64,000 nucleotides of DNA from Methylophaga pinxianii (GCF_020447225.1 NZ_JAJAEO010000184.1:22015-86014); one strand, 5' to 3'; counted from the first letter of the stretch, positions 31,810 to 41,029 are shown. Made by a program: numbers and translations. The notes: a model not told the origin generated them from the sequence alone.

Positions 31810-32219
31810 TGGATAAACCTGAATTGCTCAATACTGCAGATAAACAGCTACCGGCATTACGTTACGCTGTGGAGTTGCAAAAAACCGCTGCCTGTGTCGG
31901 ATTTGATTGGCCACACATTGACGGTGTGATTGCGAAAATTCATGAAGAACTGGATGAAGTTGCTGCAGAACTTGATGATGCAGATCCAAAAAAATTACAG
32001 GAAGAAATTGGCGATTTGCTGTTTGCGATTACCAATCTTGCCAGACACTTAGCTGTCGATCCACAGCAAGCCCTCGAACAATGCAATGAGAAATTTTTCC
32101 GCCGCTTTCAGTATATTGAAACGCAAATTAGTTTGCTGGGCAAATCACTACAATCTGCATCGTTAGAAGAGATGGATGCATTATGGGATGAAGCAAAATT
32201 AAATGAGAAAAAGCGTTAA
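31809..32219 (+). CDS. MazG-type NTP pyrophosphohydrolase, single domain
   Basis: A 136-residue protein matching the C-terminal half of E. coli MazG (about 263 residues). It has 'CVGFDWPHIDGVIAKIHEELDEVAAEL' and 'LQEEIGDLLFAITNLARHL', supplying the EExxE/ExxD metal ligands for hydrolysing nucleoside triphosphates to monophosphates. The N-terminal MazG domain is absent; its start is coupled to hslR (TAATG), so truncation by a wrong start is unlikely. Active MazG enzymes with one domain exist, so it may be functional. Confidence 0.85.
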   Translation: MDKPELLNTADKQLPALRYAVELQKTAACVGFDWPHIDGVIAKIHEELDEVAAELDDADPKKLQEEIGDLLFAITNLARHLAVDPQQALEQCNEKFFRRFQYIETQISLLGKSLQSASLEEMDALWDEAKLNEKKR

Positions 32220-32241
32220 GTAAATACTGTAAGCGATTCTT

Positions 32242-32691
32242 TTAAAAGTCTAAAAATAAACGATAAGTTACCATCGAAGACTCTGTAAATCCATGCTGTT
32301 CATAAAAACGATGTGCTGCTTCGTTGTCATTATCGGTCAGCAATGTGATGCGTTTACAGCCTTTTTGTTTGGCAAAATCAATTGCGTAATTCAGCAATAG
32401 AGAGCCAACACCCAGTCCACGTTGCTGTGGAGCAATAACCATATCTTCCAGTATCGCCACCCTGCTGCCCAATGCCGTAGAGACCGTGTAGAGCAAATTC
32501 ACCATGCCGATAATCTGGTCTGATTGTTTAGCGATCAGAATATCGCCAATACCATCGCCCTCTATGATTGCCCCTAAACCAAGCGCCTGTAATTCACTAT
32601 CCGGTTTAAATTCGGCTTCCTGACTGAACAATGTATCTAACAACATACATAGTTGTGGAATATCAGAACTTACCGCAGTATGTATTTCCAT
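32242..32691 (-). CDS. GNAT-family N-acetyltransferase
   Basis: A 149-residue acetyltransferase. Motif A, the acetyl-CoA pyrophosphate loop, is 'APQQRGLGVGSLLLNYAIDFA' (about 86-106, Q/R-x-x-G-x-G/A). Motif B is 'NEAAHRFYEQHGFTES' (about 123-138). It is a stand-alone gene convergent with mazG and downstream of moaA with a 147-base gap. The acceptor substrate is unknown. Confidence 0.88.
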   Translation of the reverse strand: MEIHTAVSSDIPQLCMLLDTLFSQEAEFKPDSELQALGLGAIIEGDGIGDILIAKQSDQIIGMVNLLYTVSTALGSRVAILEDMVIAPQQRGLGVGSLLLNYAIDFAKQKGCKRITLLTDNDNEAAHRFYEQHGFTESSMVTYRLFLDF

Positions 32692-32838
32692 AATTTATCC
32701 GACAGACGTAATTAAGTGATGATTTGACTTTATTGATGCTGAGTAACCTGAATATTCGACATATAAATATCAAAGCCCAATTTACATCATGGATTTAGTC
32801 ACTTTCTGCAGTAACTTTGTCTTTTTAGGCCACGATAA

Positions 32839-33846
32839 TCAGCCCCCCGTCACACTCATATGACGGAAGATAATCGGTTGTTCTTTGATATTAAAGTCAT
32901 GGCCTTTCGGTTTGATATCCATCGATTTGATAATGGCCTGTTTGAGCTGGTCGATATCACCTGGATGGCGGCGAATGATATCGCGTAAATCTATTGAATG
33001 TTCCTGACCCAGACAAAGCAATAAGCGCCCTTCTGTCGTCACACGCACCCGATTACAGCTTTCACAGAAATTATGGCTATGTGGAGAGATAAAACCGATT
33101 TTGCTATCCGTTCCAGCAACTTTGTAATAGCGCGAAGGACCGCCAGTCGTGGTAATGCTGCTTTGCAAATCAAAGTGCTTTTGTAACGTCGCCAACACTT
33201 CATCGCTGCTGCAAAAACTCTCACTGCGACTATGTGAAACATGGCCTAGCGGCATTTCTTCGATATAGGAAATATCCAGATCATTCTCAATCGCAAATTG
33301 AGCCAAATCGACAATTTCATCATCATTGCGGCCTTTCATGATCACCGCGTTAAGTTTGATGCGTTTAAAGCCTGCCTGTTTAGCAGCTTCAATTCCTTTC
33401 AATACCTGTGTTAATTCACCAGTACGAGTTAATTCACGAAAGCGATCGGCTTTTAATGAATCCAGACTGATATTAATACGATCCAAACCGGCTGCAGCAA
33501 GCTTTTTAGCGTACTTCGGTAACTGGGAGCCATTGGTGGTTAAGTTCAGCTCTTTAAGGGATGTGGTGTGCTTTAACGCGCCAATTTGCTCCATCAGCCA
33601 GTCAACATTGCGACGCACAAGGGGTTCACCGCCCGTAATCCGGACTTTTTCCACGCCCAACTCACAAAAAGCCGTGACCAAAAAGGCGATTTCTTCCAAG
33701 GTCAGCAGTCGCTCGCGAGGCATGAACGTCATTTCTTCATCCATGCAGTACACACAGCGAAAATCACAACGATCCGTGATCGATATCCGCACATACGACA
33801 CGCGGCGGCCAAAATTATCGATTAATTGTGTTTGCTTATCCGTCAT
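32839..33846 (-). CDS. moaA: GTP 3',8-cyclase MoaA
   Basis: A 335-residue radical-SAM enzyme that starts molybdenum cofactor synthesis from GTP. The N-terminal cluster site is C27-x3-C31-x2-C34 ('DRCDFRCVYCMDEEM'). The C-terminal [4Fe-4S] site includes 'FCESCNRVR' and 'LLLCLG', and the protein ends 'SVTGG', the GG tail needed for catalysis. No other moa or moe genes are in the window. I looked for a Moco riboswitch in the 15-base upstream gap; there is no room for one. Confidence 0.95.
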   Translation of the reverse strand: MTDKQTQLIDNFGRRVSYVRISITDRCDFRCVYCMDEEMTFMPRERLLTLEEIAFLVTAFCELGVEKVRITGGEPLVRRNVDWLMEQIGALKHTTSLKELNLTTNGSQLPKYAKKLAAAGLDRINISLDSLKADRFRELTRTGELTQVLKGIEAAKQAGFKRIKLNAVIMKGRNDDEIVDLAQFAIENDLDISYIEEMPLGHVSHSRSESFCSSDEVLATLQKHFDLQSSITTTGGPSRYYKVAGTDSKIGFISPHSHNFCESCNRVRVTTEGRLLLCLGQEHSIDLRDIIRRHPGDIDQLKQAIIKSMDIKPKGHDFNIKEQPIIFRHMSVTGG

Positions 33847-33861
33847 AATGTTTATTATGCG

Positions 33862-34074
33862 CTAGCTTCGCTCTTTATGGGAAATGTCACAGGAATCTTT
33901 TGCAGTAGAAAAGCCAAATAAAGCATATCCACCGCAACGACCGCTCAAACCGTTGATAAGAAGTCCAAGTCCCAGCAACGTCCACCAACTTTGGTAATAC
34001 AATGCGACCACTATTATAAATAGACCGATTATGATGCGTAACGTTCTGTCAGTCTGCCCAAGATTCTTTTTCAT
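33862..34074 (-). CDS. DUF2892 (YgaP-like) small membrane protein
   Basis: A 70-residue protein from the internal ATG; a longer frame would run into the hairpin ahead of it and is rejected. It begins MKKNLGQTDRTLRIIIGLF, the usual DUF2892 opening, has two hydrophobic helices and the 'GLSGRCGGYALFG' loop with a conserved cysteine, and ends in a second cysteine region. Proteins of this type resemble the membrane part of YgaP rhodanese; function unknown. It lies 15 bases before moaA on the same strand. Confidence 0.75.
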   Translation of the reverse strand: MKKNLGQTDRTLRIIIGLFIIVVALYYQSWWTLLGLGLLINGLSGRCGGYALFGFSTAKDSCDISHKERS

Positions 34075-34094
34075 AACCTGACTCCAGATACAAA

Positions 34095-34116
34095 CAAGCC
34101 CCTTTGCAGGGGCTTG
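34095..34116 (-). terminator. Hairpin after the YccA-family gene
   Basis: Nine-bp stem CAAGCCCCT/AGGGGCTTG with a short loop; on the minus strand it is followed by TTTGT. A modest terminator, 29 bases after the stop. Confidence 0.6.
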
Positions 34117-34144
34117 AATGAAAATAATATCGCTGACTGTTAAA

Positions 34145-34816
34145 TTAATCGTCGCCAGAGAAGGCACCAATTAAATGCAGCAAGCTGGTAAACAAGTTAT
34201 AGATACTGACGTACAAAGTGACGGTTGCCATGATGTAGTTAGTTTCGCCGCCATGAATGATGTTGCTGGTTTCATACAAAATCAGACCAGACATCAACAA
34301 GACAAACATTGCAGAAACCGCCAACGACAATCCAGGCATGTTAAAGAAGAATGCTGCCAGACCCGCGAGGAAAGCGACCAGGATACCGACGAACAGGAAA
34401 CCGCCCATAAAGCTGAAGTCTTTTTCAGATTTAATCGCATAAGCAGACAGACCCAAAAAGACAATGCCGGTCGCGCCCAAAGCTTGCATTACAATTTGCG
34501 GCCCATTGGGCAAACCTAAATATGCATTAACGATAGGACCTAATGTCAGCCCCATAAAACCGGTTAGCGCAAATACCGAGGCAATACCCCAAACACTGTT
34601 GCGTAATTTCGCTGTCAGGAATAACAGACCAAAATAACCGATCAAAGTGATGATGATACCTGGATGCGGCAGGTTAAAAACCATTGACACCCCGGCAGTC
34701 AGCGCACTGAAGCCCAGCGTCATAGCCAGTAGTACATAGGTATTACGCAATAACTTGTTGGTTTGCAGCGCAGATTCGCGCGAGCGTACAACTGTTGATT
34801 GTGTATCGTAGTTCAT
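34145..34816 (-). CDS. Bax inhibitor-1/YccA-family membrane protein
   Basis: A 223-residue integral membrane protein with seven hydrophobic helices from about residue 26 to 215 and the family's C-terminal 'LYVSIYNLFTSLLHLIGAFSGDD'. Bacterial BI-1 proteins are pH-sensitive calcium leak channels or FtsH modulators (E. coli YccA is an FtsH substrate). No FtsH gene is near. The family is clear from the C-terminal signature; the function is not. Confidence 0.9.
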   Translation of the reverse strand: MNYDTQSTVVRSRESALQTNKLLRNTYVLLAMTLGFSALTAGVSMVFNLPHPGIIITLIGYFGLLFLTAKLRNSVWGIASVFALTGFMGLTLGPIVNAYLGLPNGPQIVMQALGATGIVFLGLSAYAIKSEKDFSFMGGFLFVGILVAFLAGLAAFFFNMPGLSLAVSAMFVLLMSGLILYETSNIIHGGETNYIMATVTLYVSIYNLFTSLLHLIGAFSGDD

Positions 34817-34931
34817 CAGTTTATTTCTCCATTACTCAGTAAAGTATTGATGTTAGGTAGTTCATCCAATGGACATCATCCTACCGGATAAGTTCTAAAT
34901 GGCAATAGCAATATAAATTTTGCTTTCACTG

Positions 34932-34960
34932 TTGTCAGAACAAGTCATTCCTAGTAATAT
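34932..34960 (+). promoter_or_regulatory. Sigma-70 promoter of tRNA-Ser
   Basis: TTGTCA (34932-34937), a 17-base spacer, then TAATAT (34955-34960). A GC-rich discriminator (GCCGCG) follows, as in promoters under stringent control, and the tRNA starts ten bases later. Confidence 0.7.
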
Positions 34961-34970
34961 GCCGCGTCTT

Positions 34971-35061
34971 GGAGGGATGGCAGAGCGGTTGAATGCACCG
35001 GTCTTGAAAACCGGCGTGGGTTTATAGCCTACCCAGGGTTCGAATCCCTGTCCCTCCGCCA
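34971..35061 (+). tRNA. tRNA-Ser(UGA)
   Basis: A 91-base tRNA including encoded CCA. The acceptor stem pairs GGAGGGA with TCCCTCC, the anticodon loop CTTGAAA gives anticodon TGA at 35005-35007, a long variable arm is present as expected for serine, and the T-arm is CAGGG-TTCGAAT-CCCTG. A promoter and terminator flank it. Its 3' end is repeated at about 48.35 kb. Confidence 0.97.
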
Positions 35062-35151
35062 AACAAACTAACGGACTTCGGTCCGTTTTTTTGTATCTGG
35101 AGTTTGGTAAGTATGATTTTAGCTGTTGTGTATTTAGGAATTATTTCAGGT
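35038..35151 (+). repeat. tRNA-proximal copy of a direct repeat
   Basis: The T-arm and acceptor 3' side of tRNA-Ser plus about 90 bases downstream (including the terminator) match a decayed second copy at 48346-48459 in the same orientation. Shared blocks include ggttcgaa, gacttcggtcc, tttagctgtt and attatttcagg. Confidence 0.75.
35071..35092 (+). terminator. Terminator after tRNA-Ser
   Basis: ACGGAC-TTCG-GTCCGT hairpin with a UUCG tetraloop followed by a run of T residues, ten bases after the tRNA CCA. Confidence 0.92.
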
Positions 35152-35196
35152 TATCCATTCTGCGTTCCCTCGCATGAGTGTATAAACGAATTGCAG

Positions 35197-35514
35197 TTAA
35201 ACTGATGCACATCTTCTTCTATAACGCAGGACTTGCCTTAATGTCATGTGCATTTCCATTCTGGACTTAATCATCTGAAAGTCGATATACAGGATAATTC
35301 CTATCACTGCGATGCCAAATAAAAAGAAAATGTCGGCCCACATGGGTAAGAGCAAGGTCAACGAAAACTGAGGAATTATTTCAAGCTGAAACGCGAGCAA
35401 ACTCAAAATCATTATGATGATTTTGTAAAAGTGCTGAGAAAATCCTACCTTCAATGCCGAACGTTCTCTTACACCTTTGATGAAGATTTTCCGTAATAAT
35501 CTTTGCATTTTCAT
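35197..35514 (-). CDS. Hypothetical small membrane protein
   Basis: A 105-residue protein I do not recognise. It has a basic N-terminus (MKMQRLLRKIFIKG), two hydrophobic segments (about 30-52 and 56-80) and a basic C-terminus rich in Arg. The topology suggests a two-helix inner-membrane hairpin with both ends in the cytoplasm. The in-frame TTG two codons upstream is less likely than this ATG. It lies just inside the possible tRNA-Ser insertion, with no neighbour close enough to suggest a role. Confidence 0.5.
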   Translation of the reverse strand: MKMQRLLRKIFIKGVRERSALKVGFSQHFYKIIIMILSLLAFQLEIIPQFSLTLLLPMWADIFFLFGIAVIGIILYIDFQMIKSRMEMHMTLRQVLRYRRRCASV

Positions 35515-35520
35515 ACTCAA

Positions 35521-35943
35521 GTTACTTAAGGAAAATCATATTAGACACATCTTTTTTACCGCTGCATTAACCTGAAGCAAAACAGCACTAAAGCTCTTTT
35601 TGCCTCAAATTCTCGCTATTGTGCAAAACCATGGTCACCGACTATGGATCTGCCTCCCGGGTTCAGGTACCTGAGTCAACATGCCCCCGACTTCATTGCT
35701 CTCTCTAGCCACTAAACCGTGAATACACTGCCCCTTTGCAGATCATAACCAGTGGCAAACCCTTCAAATCTTTTTTCATAAAACTCAGCACAGGGCGCTT
35801 TAGCGGCTTGGGACTAACGCATAAATTGATTCAATCTTGCAAGCTTGTTACATGTAAAAAAACAGCCTGCTTTGTCGTCGGCTATGGTTATCAAAATGTT
35901 TCGTCAATGTGTCGATCGGCAGCTTTTTGTTTAAGAAGCCTCA
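35521..35943. other. Gene-poor stretch with degraded sequence
   Basis: No intact gene. On the plus strand one frame near 35612 reads 'LAIVQNHG...PGSGT', and another from about 35736 reads 'FFIKLSTGRFSGLGL'. Both resemble pieces of histidine-kinase ATPase domains, but they are short, out of order and interrupted by stops. It may be the debris of a kinase gene or chance. Confidence 0.3.
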
Positions 35944-36206
35944 TCAACGAAACATAATCCAGGGTCGAAGTTTATTCTCCAAAGCCTGCATGATTTGAGT
36001 AGCGATTTGTCGATTGTCAGGAAACATTACTCTCGCCTCCTTCACATCTTTACTCCATGCCCGGGCTGCATCTGAAGATATGACAATCACGCTACCTGAG
36101 TTGCCATTGGTAATAGCCATAGGTCTATTGCGCCAACGGATAGTTGTTGCTCTATCTGAGCAAAGAAGCACTTTTACCGCCCAAATTCATCGCTTAAAAC
36201 TGGCAT
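35944..36206 (-). pseudogene. Possible frameshifted small gene
   Basis: A strong ribosome site (AAAGGAG) lies before an ATG at 36206 that encodes MPVLSDEFGR then stops. The adjacent frame continues without a stop for about 77 codons (VKVLLCSDRATTIRW ... ALENKLRPWIMFR). A one-base frameshift would join them into a protein of about 87 residues. I do not recognise the product. It follows the hybrid kinase on the same strand, 71 bases after its stop. Alternatively the longer frame starts internally and the good ribosome site is a coincidence. Confidence 0.35.
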
Positions 36207-36277
36207 AATCTCCTTTAACGAACATGCATGAGAAACTCGAAGAAAAGGGATTTAGCGCCGTCGGCAAGCATTACTTT

Positions 36278-39200
36278 TCAAGCAGATGCTTGTATTACTT
36301 GTCGTAACTTTGTTGAAAGCTCTAAACGGGAATACGGTTTGCTCAACAGATCGATACCTAGATCTAATCGCCCGTGATGCACAATAACATCCTCAGTGTA
36401 GCCAGAGGTAAAGAGCACTTTTATCAACGGATAGATTGCCCGCGCCTGTTCGGCGAGTTCCCGTCCGTTCATACCGCCAGGCATGATAATATCCGTTAGC
36501 AGCAGGTCAATATCATTATGTGTTGTTAAGATTTTAAGCGCCTCGGGACCAGAAGTGGCAGCCGTCACACGATAACCTAGCAACTGTAATTGTCTTTCAA
36601 GGTTTTTTAACACCAGATGGTCATCCTCGACAATAAGAATATGCTCGGTGCCACCTTCCAACTTCTGTTCAGCTATCGTTTGAGTATTCACTTGCTGTTC
36701 ACTTTGCATTCTGGGGAAGTAAAGCTTTACCGTGGTGCCTTCATTCAGTTCGGAATTTATCTTGATATGTCCGCTCGATTGCTTGGTAAACCCAAACACC
36801 ATGCTTAAACCAAGTCCACTCCCCTTCCCCATCACTTTAGTAGTAAAAAAAGGTTCAAATGCTCTGCGCAACGTATCAGATGTCATACCTGTACCTGTAT
36901 CTGAAACGCAAATCATCACGTATTCCCCTGGTACTACGTCAAAGTTTCGAGCAGCATACTCACTGTCCAATACTGCATTGGCAGTCTGAATAGTCAATTT
37001 GCCGCCGGTGGGCATGGCATCGCGTGCATTGACTGTCAGGTTCAGCACCGCAGTATCAAGTTCGCTGGCATCTATGTCAGTAATGCCTAAATCTGGATCG
37101 AGAACTAATTCAAGTTCAATATTTTCTGGCAAAGTGCGGCGAAGTAGTGGCTGCATTGCCTCTACCAAGCGATTAATATTTGTTGCTTTTGGGTCAAGCG
37201 GCCTGCGGCACGCAAATGCAAGTAGTCGACTGGTCAGCTCGGCTCCACGTTTTGCAGCAGATAGCGACATTTCCGCCATGGCTCTCAAGGTAGTGTCAGT
37301 TGTCAGATCTGTCATCATTTCTGCGTTACCCATGATAATCGTTAATAAGTTATTGAAATCATGGGCAACCCCGCCTGTCAGGTGACCTACCGCTTCCAGC
37401 TTTTGAGATTCACGCAACCGCTGCTCCATATCCATACGCTCGGTAATATCTTGCATACTACCTACCATGCGGACGACTTTCCCATCGTCATCCCTGGTAA
37501 CAAAACCCCGATCAATCACATTGGCATATTGACCGTTGTATTTTAAGAAACGATATTCGTCGCTCCATAACACTTCATCACCATCAATGACTTTATACAA
37601 CTCACGTAGCACACGGTCCTGCTCATCAGGATGAATACGTTTTATCCAAGACTCTGGTCCGGGTTCAAGTTCTGAAAATTTGTACCCAAAAACAACTGTC
37701 ATCGCATCGTTCCACCAAAGGCTATTGGTAGAAAGATTCCAGTCCCAAATCACATCGTTAGTCGCCCGCGATATTAGCTCAAAACGTTCACGAGCTTGAC
37801 GAAGTTCAACTTCCTTCAGTTTCCGCTGAGTAATATCACGCTGAACAGCTACAAAGTGAGTGCAATTTCTCTCAACATCGAACAAAGGGGTGATGTCCAG
37901 TTCCAGCCAATAAGATTGACCCGTTTTGCTATAGTTGAGGACTTCACAACGAATTGGCTTTTTATTTTGCAAAGCTCCTCTGATTCGGCTCAATTGCTGC
38001 CGGTCTGTTTCCGGCCCTTGCAAAATACGTGGTGTACGGCCAATTGCTTCGCTTTTGGTATAACCAGTTAACCGCTCAAAGGCATCGTTTACATAGACGA
38101 TCCGTGGTCCATTGGGAGCTTCTAATGCATCTGCTTCGGTAATCACAACTACATCGTTTTGTCTTGACAAAGCCGCGTCAACAAGACGTAGCTCTTCTTG
38201 ACGTTGCCGTTCACTCGTCACGTCACGAAAATACACGGCCAGACCATCCGGGATTGGATAGGCGCTGACATCAAACCATTTAGCCAATGGTGGGTAAAAC
38301 GCCTGAAATCGGCTGGTCTTACGGCTTTCAATCGCCAATTGATATTGAGATTCAAAGTCGCTGCCGATCGCATCGGGAAACTCTTTCCAGAGGTTTTTTC
38401 CAAGCAATTGCTCCGGTGACCGTTCCAGCAAATTACCCGCCTGCTGGTTCACATAGGTAATAATCCATTTTTCATCAACAGCCCAAAATCCATCACTGAT
38501 ACTTTCCAGTACATCGCGGCGCTGACGTTCAGCGCTTTCAGCCCTGTCTTGTGCCTCACGCAACACCGAAATATCCTGAAAAGCGCCCTGTATGGCCTTG
38601 GTATTTCCTTTTTCATCCAGTTCTGCAATGCCGATTACCCGAACCCATGGCCGATGGCCATCTGATAGTTTGAGCTGACAAACAAAATCGAAATCTTTAC
38701 CCTCACGAACACAGCGCTCAAAAGCGTCCTGGACCAGCTTACGATACTCTGGGGCATAGTACTGAATCGCTTCGGCGACAGTGGAAGGTGAATAACCAGA
38801 GGGTTTGCCATGAATAGCAGAGGTTTCTGACGTCCAGATAATGGTTTCTGAATCGAGTTGGATACGCCATCCACCCAATTTTGCTTTCTCACCAGCCAAA
38901 TGCAAAAGTTGCTCAGCATGAGACAATTTTTCCCGAGTTCTGATAAAGGAAGTAATGTCCAGCACATAACCAAGAACTATTTCGCCGTCTTCCGATTCAT
39001 GTCGTTGCCCCGCCCCCTTGATATATCTCACTCTGCCATCACTTGTTATTACACGATGCTCAAGCGTGAATTGGGGTGTCTGTTGCTCCTTAAAAGCCTT
39101 ATAAACCGCGCGTACTGTTTCCTTATCATCAGGGTGAACCAAGGACAAGTAGCCATCAAAATCCGGGGCTGGATTACTGGTCGGCACATCGAAAATTTCG

Positions 39201-39817
39201 AATACCTGTCTCGACCAGTTCATCGTTCCCTTACCCAGATGAAACTCCCAGGTTCCCAGATTCAACATACGCTCGGCCGTCAGCAAACGAGCCTCATGTT
39301 CCTGTAATTTGGCTAAAGTCTGTCTGAGCTCTCTGGCATGCAGAATGATTTTCTGTACTGTCGGATCATTACCGCTAATCGCCTCAGTAGGTTTTAATTC
39401 ATTACTCTCCTGAACAAGTGCTGTAACATCTTCCACAGAATGCATAATGAACTCAATTTCCCCAGCATCATTCAGAACCGGGCTATTCACCGCACTCCAG
39501 AAGCGTTCTTCAAAACTGCCATCAGGCAGAGAAATGGGATAGCGTTGTACAGCCATAACATCCGAAGTTTTTAACGACTTGACCCGTTGCAGAGAGGCAG
39601 ATAACCTCATTACCCCGTCTGCATGCTCTTCTTTGGGATTGTCAGGAAAAACATTAAAAAGCATTTTGCCCACAATGTCTTTTTCACATGTCATGGTTGC
39701 TTCCAGATAATCATTCGTGACAGCGATAATTTCAAAATTGTCTGGCAGTATGACCAGAACTTTTCCTGGTAAGGATTTAAACAAACGTTTGTAATGATGA
39801 TCAGCTAACTCATTCAT
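36278..39817 (-). CDS. Hybrid sensor histidine kinase with six PAS domains
   Basis: A 1179-residue cytoplasmic hybrid kinase; no membrane segment is visible. Six PAS/PAC units can be followed (about 8-130, 185-295, 305-425, 432-545, 548-675, 680-800). HisKA follows with 'GGVAHDFNNLL' (H819), then HATPase with 'MGKGSGLGLSMVFGF', and a C-terminal receiver with phospho-acceptor D1109. PAS5 has a LOV-like 'GRTPRILQGPETD' but Pro replaces the photoactive Cys. Three bases separate it from the upstream REC-EAL gene, so both form one operon, and phosphotransfer to the REC-EAL receiver is plausible. Confidence 0.92.
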   Translation of the reverse strand: MNELADHHYKRLFKSLPGKVLVILPDNFEIIAVTNDYLEATMTCEKDIVGKMLFNVFPDNPKEEHADGVMRLSASLQRVKSLKTSDVMAVQRYPISLPDGSFEERFWSAVNSPVLNDAGEIEFIMHSVEDVTALVQESNELKPTEAISGNDPTVQKIILHARELRQTLAKLQEHEARLLTAERMLNLGTWEFHLGKGTMNWSRQVFEIFDVPTSNPAPDFDGYLSLVHPDDKETVRAVYKAFKEQQTPQFTLEHRVITSDGRVRYIKGAGQRHESEDGEIVLGYVLDITSFIRTREKLSHAEQLLHLAGEKAKLGGWRIQLDSETIIWTSETSAIHGKPSGYSPSTVAEAIQYYAPEYRKLVQDAFERCVREGKDFDFVCQLKLSDGHRPWVRVIGIAELDEKGNTKAIQGAFQDISVLREAQDRAESAERQRRDVLESISDGFWAVDEKWIITYVNQQAGNLLERSPEQLLGKNLWKEFPDAIGSDFESQYQLAIESRKTSRFQAFYPPLAKWFDVSAYPIPDGLAVYFRDVTSERQRQEELRLVDAALSRQNDVVVITEADALEAPNGPRIVYVNDAFERLTGYTKSEAIGRTPRILQGPETDRQQLSRIRGALQNKKPIRCEVLNYSKTGQSYWLELDITPLFDVERNCTHFVAVQRDITQRKLKEVELRQARERFELISRATNDVIWDWNLSTNSLWWNDAMTVVFGYKFSELEPGPESWIKRIHPDEQDRVLRELYKVIDGDEVLWSDEYRFLKYNGQYANVIDRGFVTRDDDGKVVRMVGSMQDITERMDMEQRLRESQKLEAVGHLTGGVAHDFNNLLTIIMGNAEMMTDLTTDTTLRAMAEMSLSAAKRGAELTSRLLAFACRRPLDPKATNINRLVEAMQPLLRRTLPENIELELVLDPDLGITDIDASELDTAVLNLTVNARDAMPTGGKLTIQTANAVLDSEYAARNFDVVPGEYVMICVSDTGTGMTSDTLRRAFEPFFTTKVMGKGSGLGLSMVFGFTKQSSGHIKINSELNEGTTVKLYFPRMQSEQQVNTQTIAEQKLEGGTEHILIVEDDHLVLKNLERQLQLLGYRVTAATSGPEALKILTTHNDIDLLLTDIIMPGGMNGRELAEQARAIYPLIKVLFTSGYTEDVIVHHGRLDLGIDLLSKPYSRLELSTKLRQVIQASA

Positions 39818-39820
39818 ACA

Positions 39821-41029
39821 TCATTCCTTCTTGCCCCCTTTCCAATTAAGGGCAGTTATTTTGTCCATGGGTCTCGCAATAAAATATCCCTGTGCCTCAT
39901 CACAGCCGATGTCACACAAAAAATTCAGCGCCCATTCATTTTCTACCCCTTCAGCCACTACGTTTAGGCCCATGGATTTACCCAAGCTAACAACCGCAGC
40001 AACGATTTTGCGTGACTCGTCAGAAGTGGTTAAAGTTTTAGTAAACATCTGATCAATTTTTAATTCTGAAAAGGGTAAACGTGCCAATTGGACAAGGGAG
40101 GAGTAGCCAACACCAAAATCATCAATGGAGAGGTGAAATCCACGAATACGAAACTGTGTCAGATGCTCCAGCAGCTTCAGTGGGCTATCCATACTCGCCG
40201 TTTCAGTCACTTCCAAAATAATTTGTGATGGTGAGACGTTGTACTCTCGACATTTATCTAATAGCCAATTTGGAAACGTTTCATCGTTAAGATTGACTGG
40301 CGATAAATTCAATGCGAATTTAAGTTTGGTGTCTGTTTGAGCAAAATCTGTAAGGTTTGCGAGAGCATATTCATAAATTTGTCGAGTCAACTGATGAATC
40401 AGCCCTGATCGTTCTGCAATTTCAATAAAGTCTACCGGGGTTATCATCACGCCACTCTGATGTGGCCATCGCGCAAGACATTCGAACCCCATCAGCTCAC
40501 TATTAAGACAGGAAATTTTAGGTTGAAAATGTGCAATAAAGGCTTTCTTTCGCAGAGCGTTTGCAAGCTCATCACCGGAAATCGACAATCCTGAATGTAA
40601 AAACGACGATTCTTGATGAGGCAATATCCTGCTGGATGTATCGATTGTTAATAAATCCAGTAATGAGTCGCGAGAAAATGGCTTTGATAACGTCCCAAGT
40701 AGTGTCAGCCCATTCTCAGCTGCGGCACGAGAGGCAGAATCAAGTATGCGGCCACCTAGCCCCGAGATAATAATTACTGCTGCCTTACAGTCCAATTCTA
40801 CGAGCCGATGTATGACATCAATTCCATCGAGCTTCGCAAGTTGCAAATCTACAGCTACATGCGTTGGCGACCAGACGAACAATTGTTCAATGAAGACCTC
40901 TATACTATCTGTATGTTCAGTCTGATAGCCAGCTATTTCTGCCATCATACAGATAGTTGCTGCTACATCATTTTCATCATCAAGCACCAGCAAGCGTCTA
41001 TTGTTTTTCTGTTGTTTAATCATTGCCAT
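39821..41029 (-). CDS. REC-EAL response regulator (c-di-GMP phosphodiesterase)
   Basis: A 402-residue protein with an N-terminal receiver (about 11-130: acidic pair in 'LVLDDEND', phospho-acceptor Asp in 'HVAVDLQLAKLDG', conserved Lys in 'LSKPF') and a C-terminal EAL domain (about 160-395). Catalytic motifs seem complete: 'FECLARW' (ECL in place of EAL; the Glu is kept), 'NLSPVNL', 'EVTET', 'IDDFGVGYSS', 'LKID' and 'EGVEN'. It should cleave c-di-GMP under phosphorylation control. It is the first gene of the operon with the six-PAS kinase, its probable cognate sensor. Confidence 0.9.
   Translation of the reverse strand: MAMIKQQKNNRRLLVLDDENDVAATICMMAEIAGYQTEHTDSIEVFIEQLFVWSPTHVAVDLQLAKLDGIDVIHRLVELDCKAAVIIISGLGGRILDSASRAAAENGLTLLGTLSKPFSRDSLLDLLTIDTSSRILPHQESSFLHSGLSISGDELANALRKKAFIAHFQPKISCLNSELMGFECLARWPHQSGVMITPVDFIEIAERSGLIHQLTRQIYEYALANLTDFAQTDTKLKFALNLSPVNLNDETFPNWLLDKCREYNVSPSQIILEVTETASMDSPLKLLEHLTQFRIRGFHLSIDDFGVGYSSLVQLARLPFSELKIDQMFTKTLTTSDESRKIVAAVVSLGKSMGLNVVAEGVENEWALNFLCDIGCDEAQGYFIARPMDKITALNWKGGKKE

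Noticed and set aside
34075-34170. Longer N-terminus for the DUF2892 protein
   Set aside because: The extension reads through the terminator hairpin of the upstream gene and is unlike the family.
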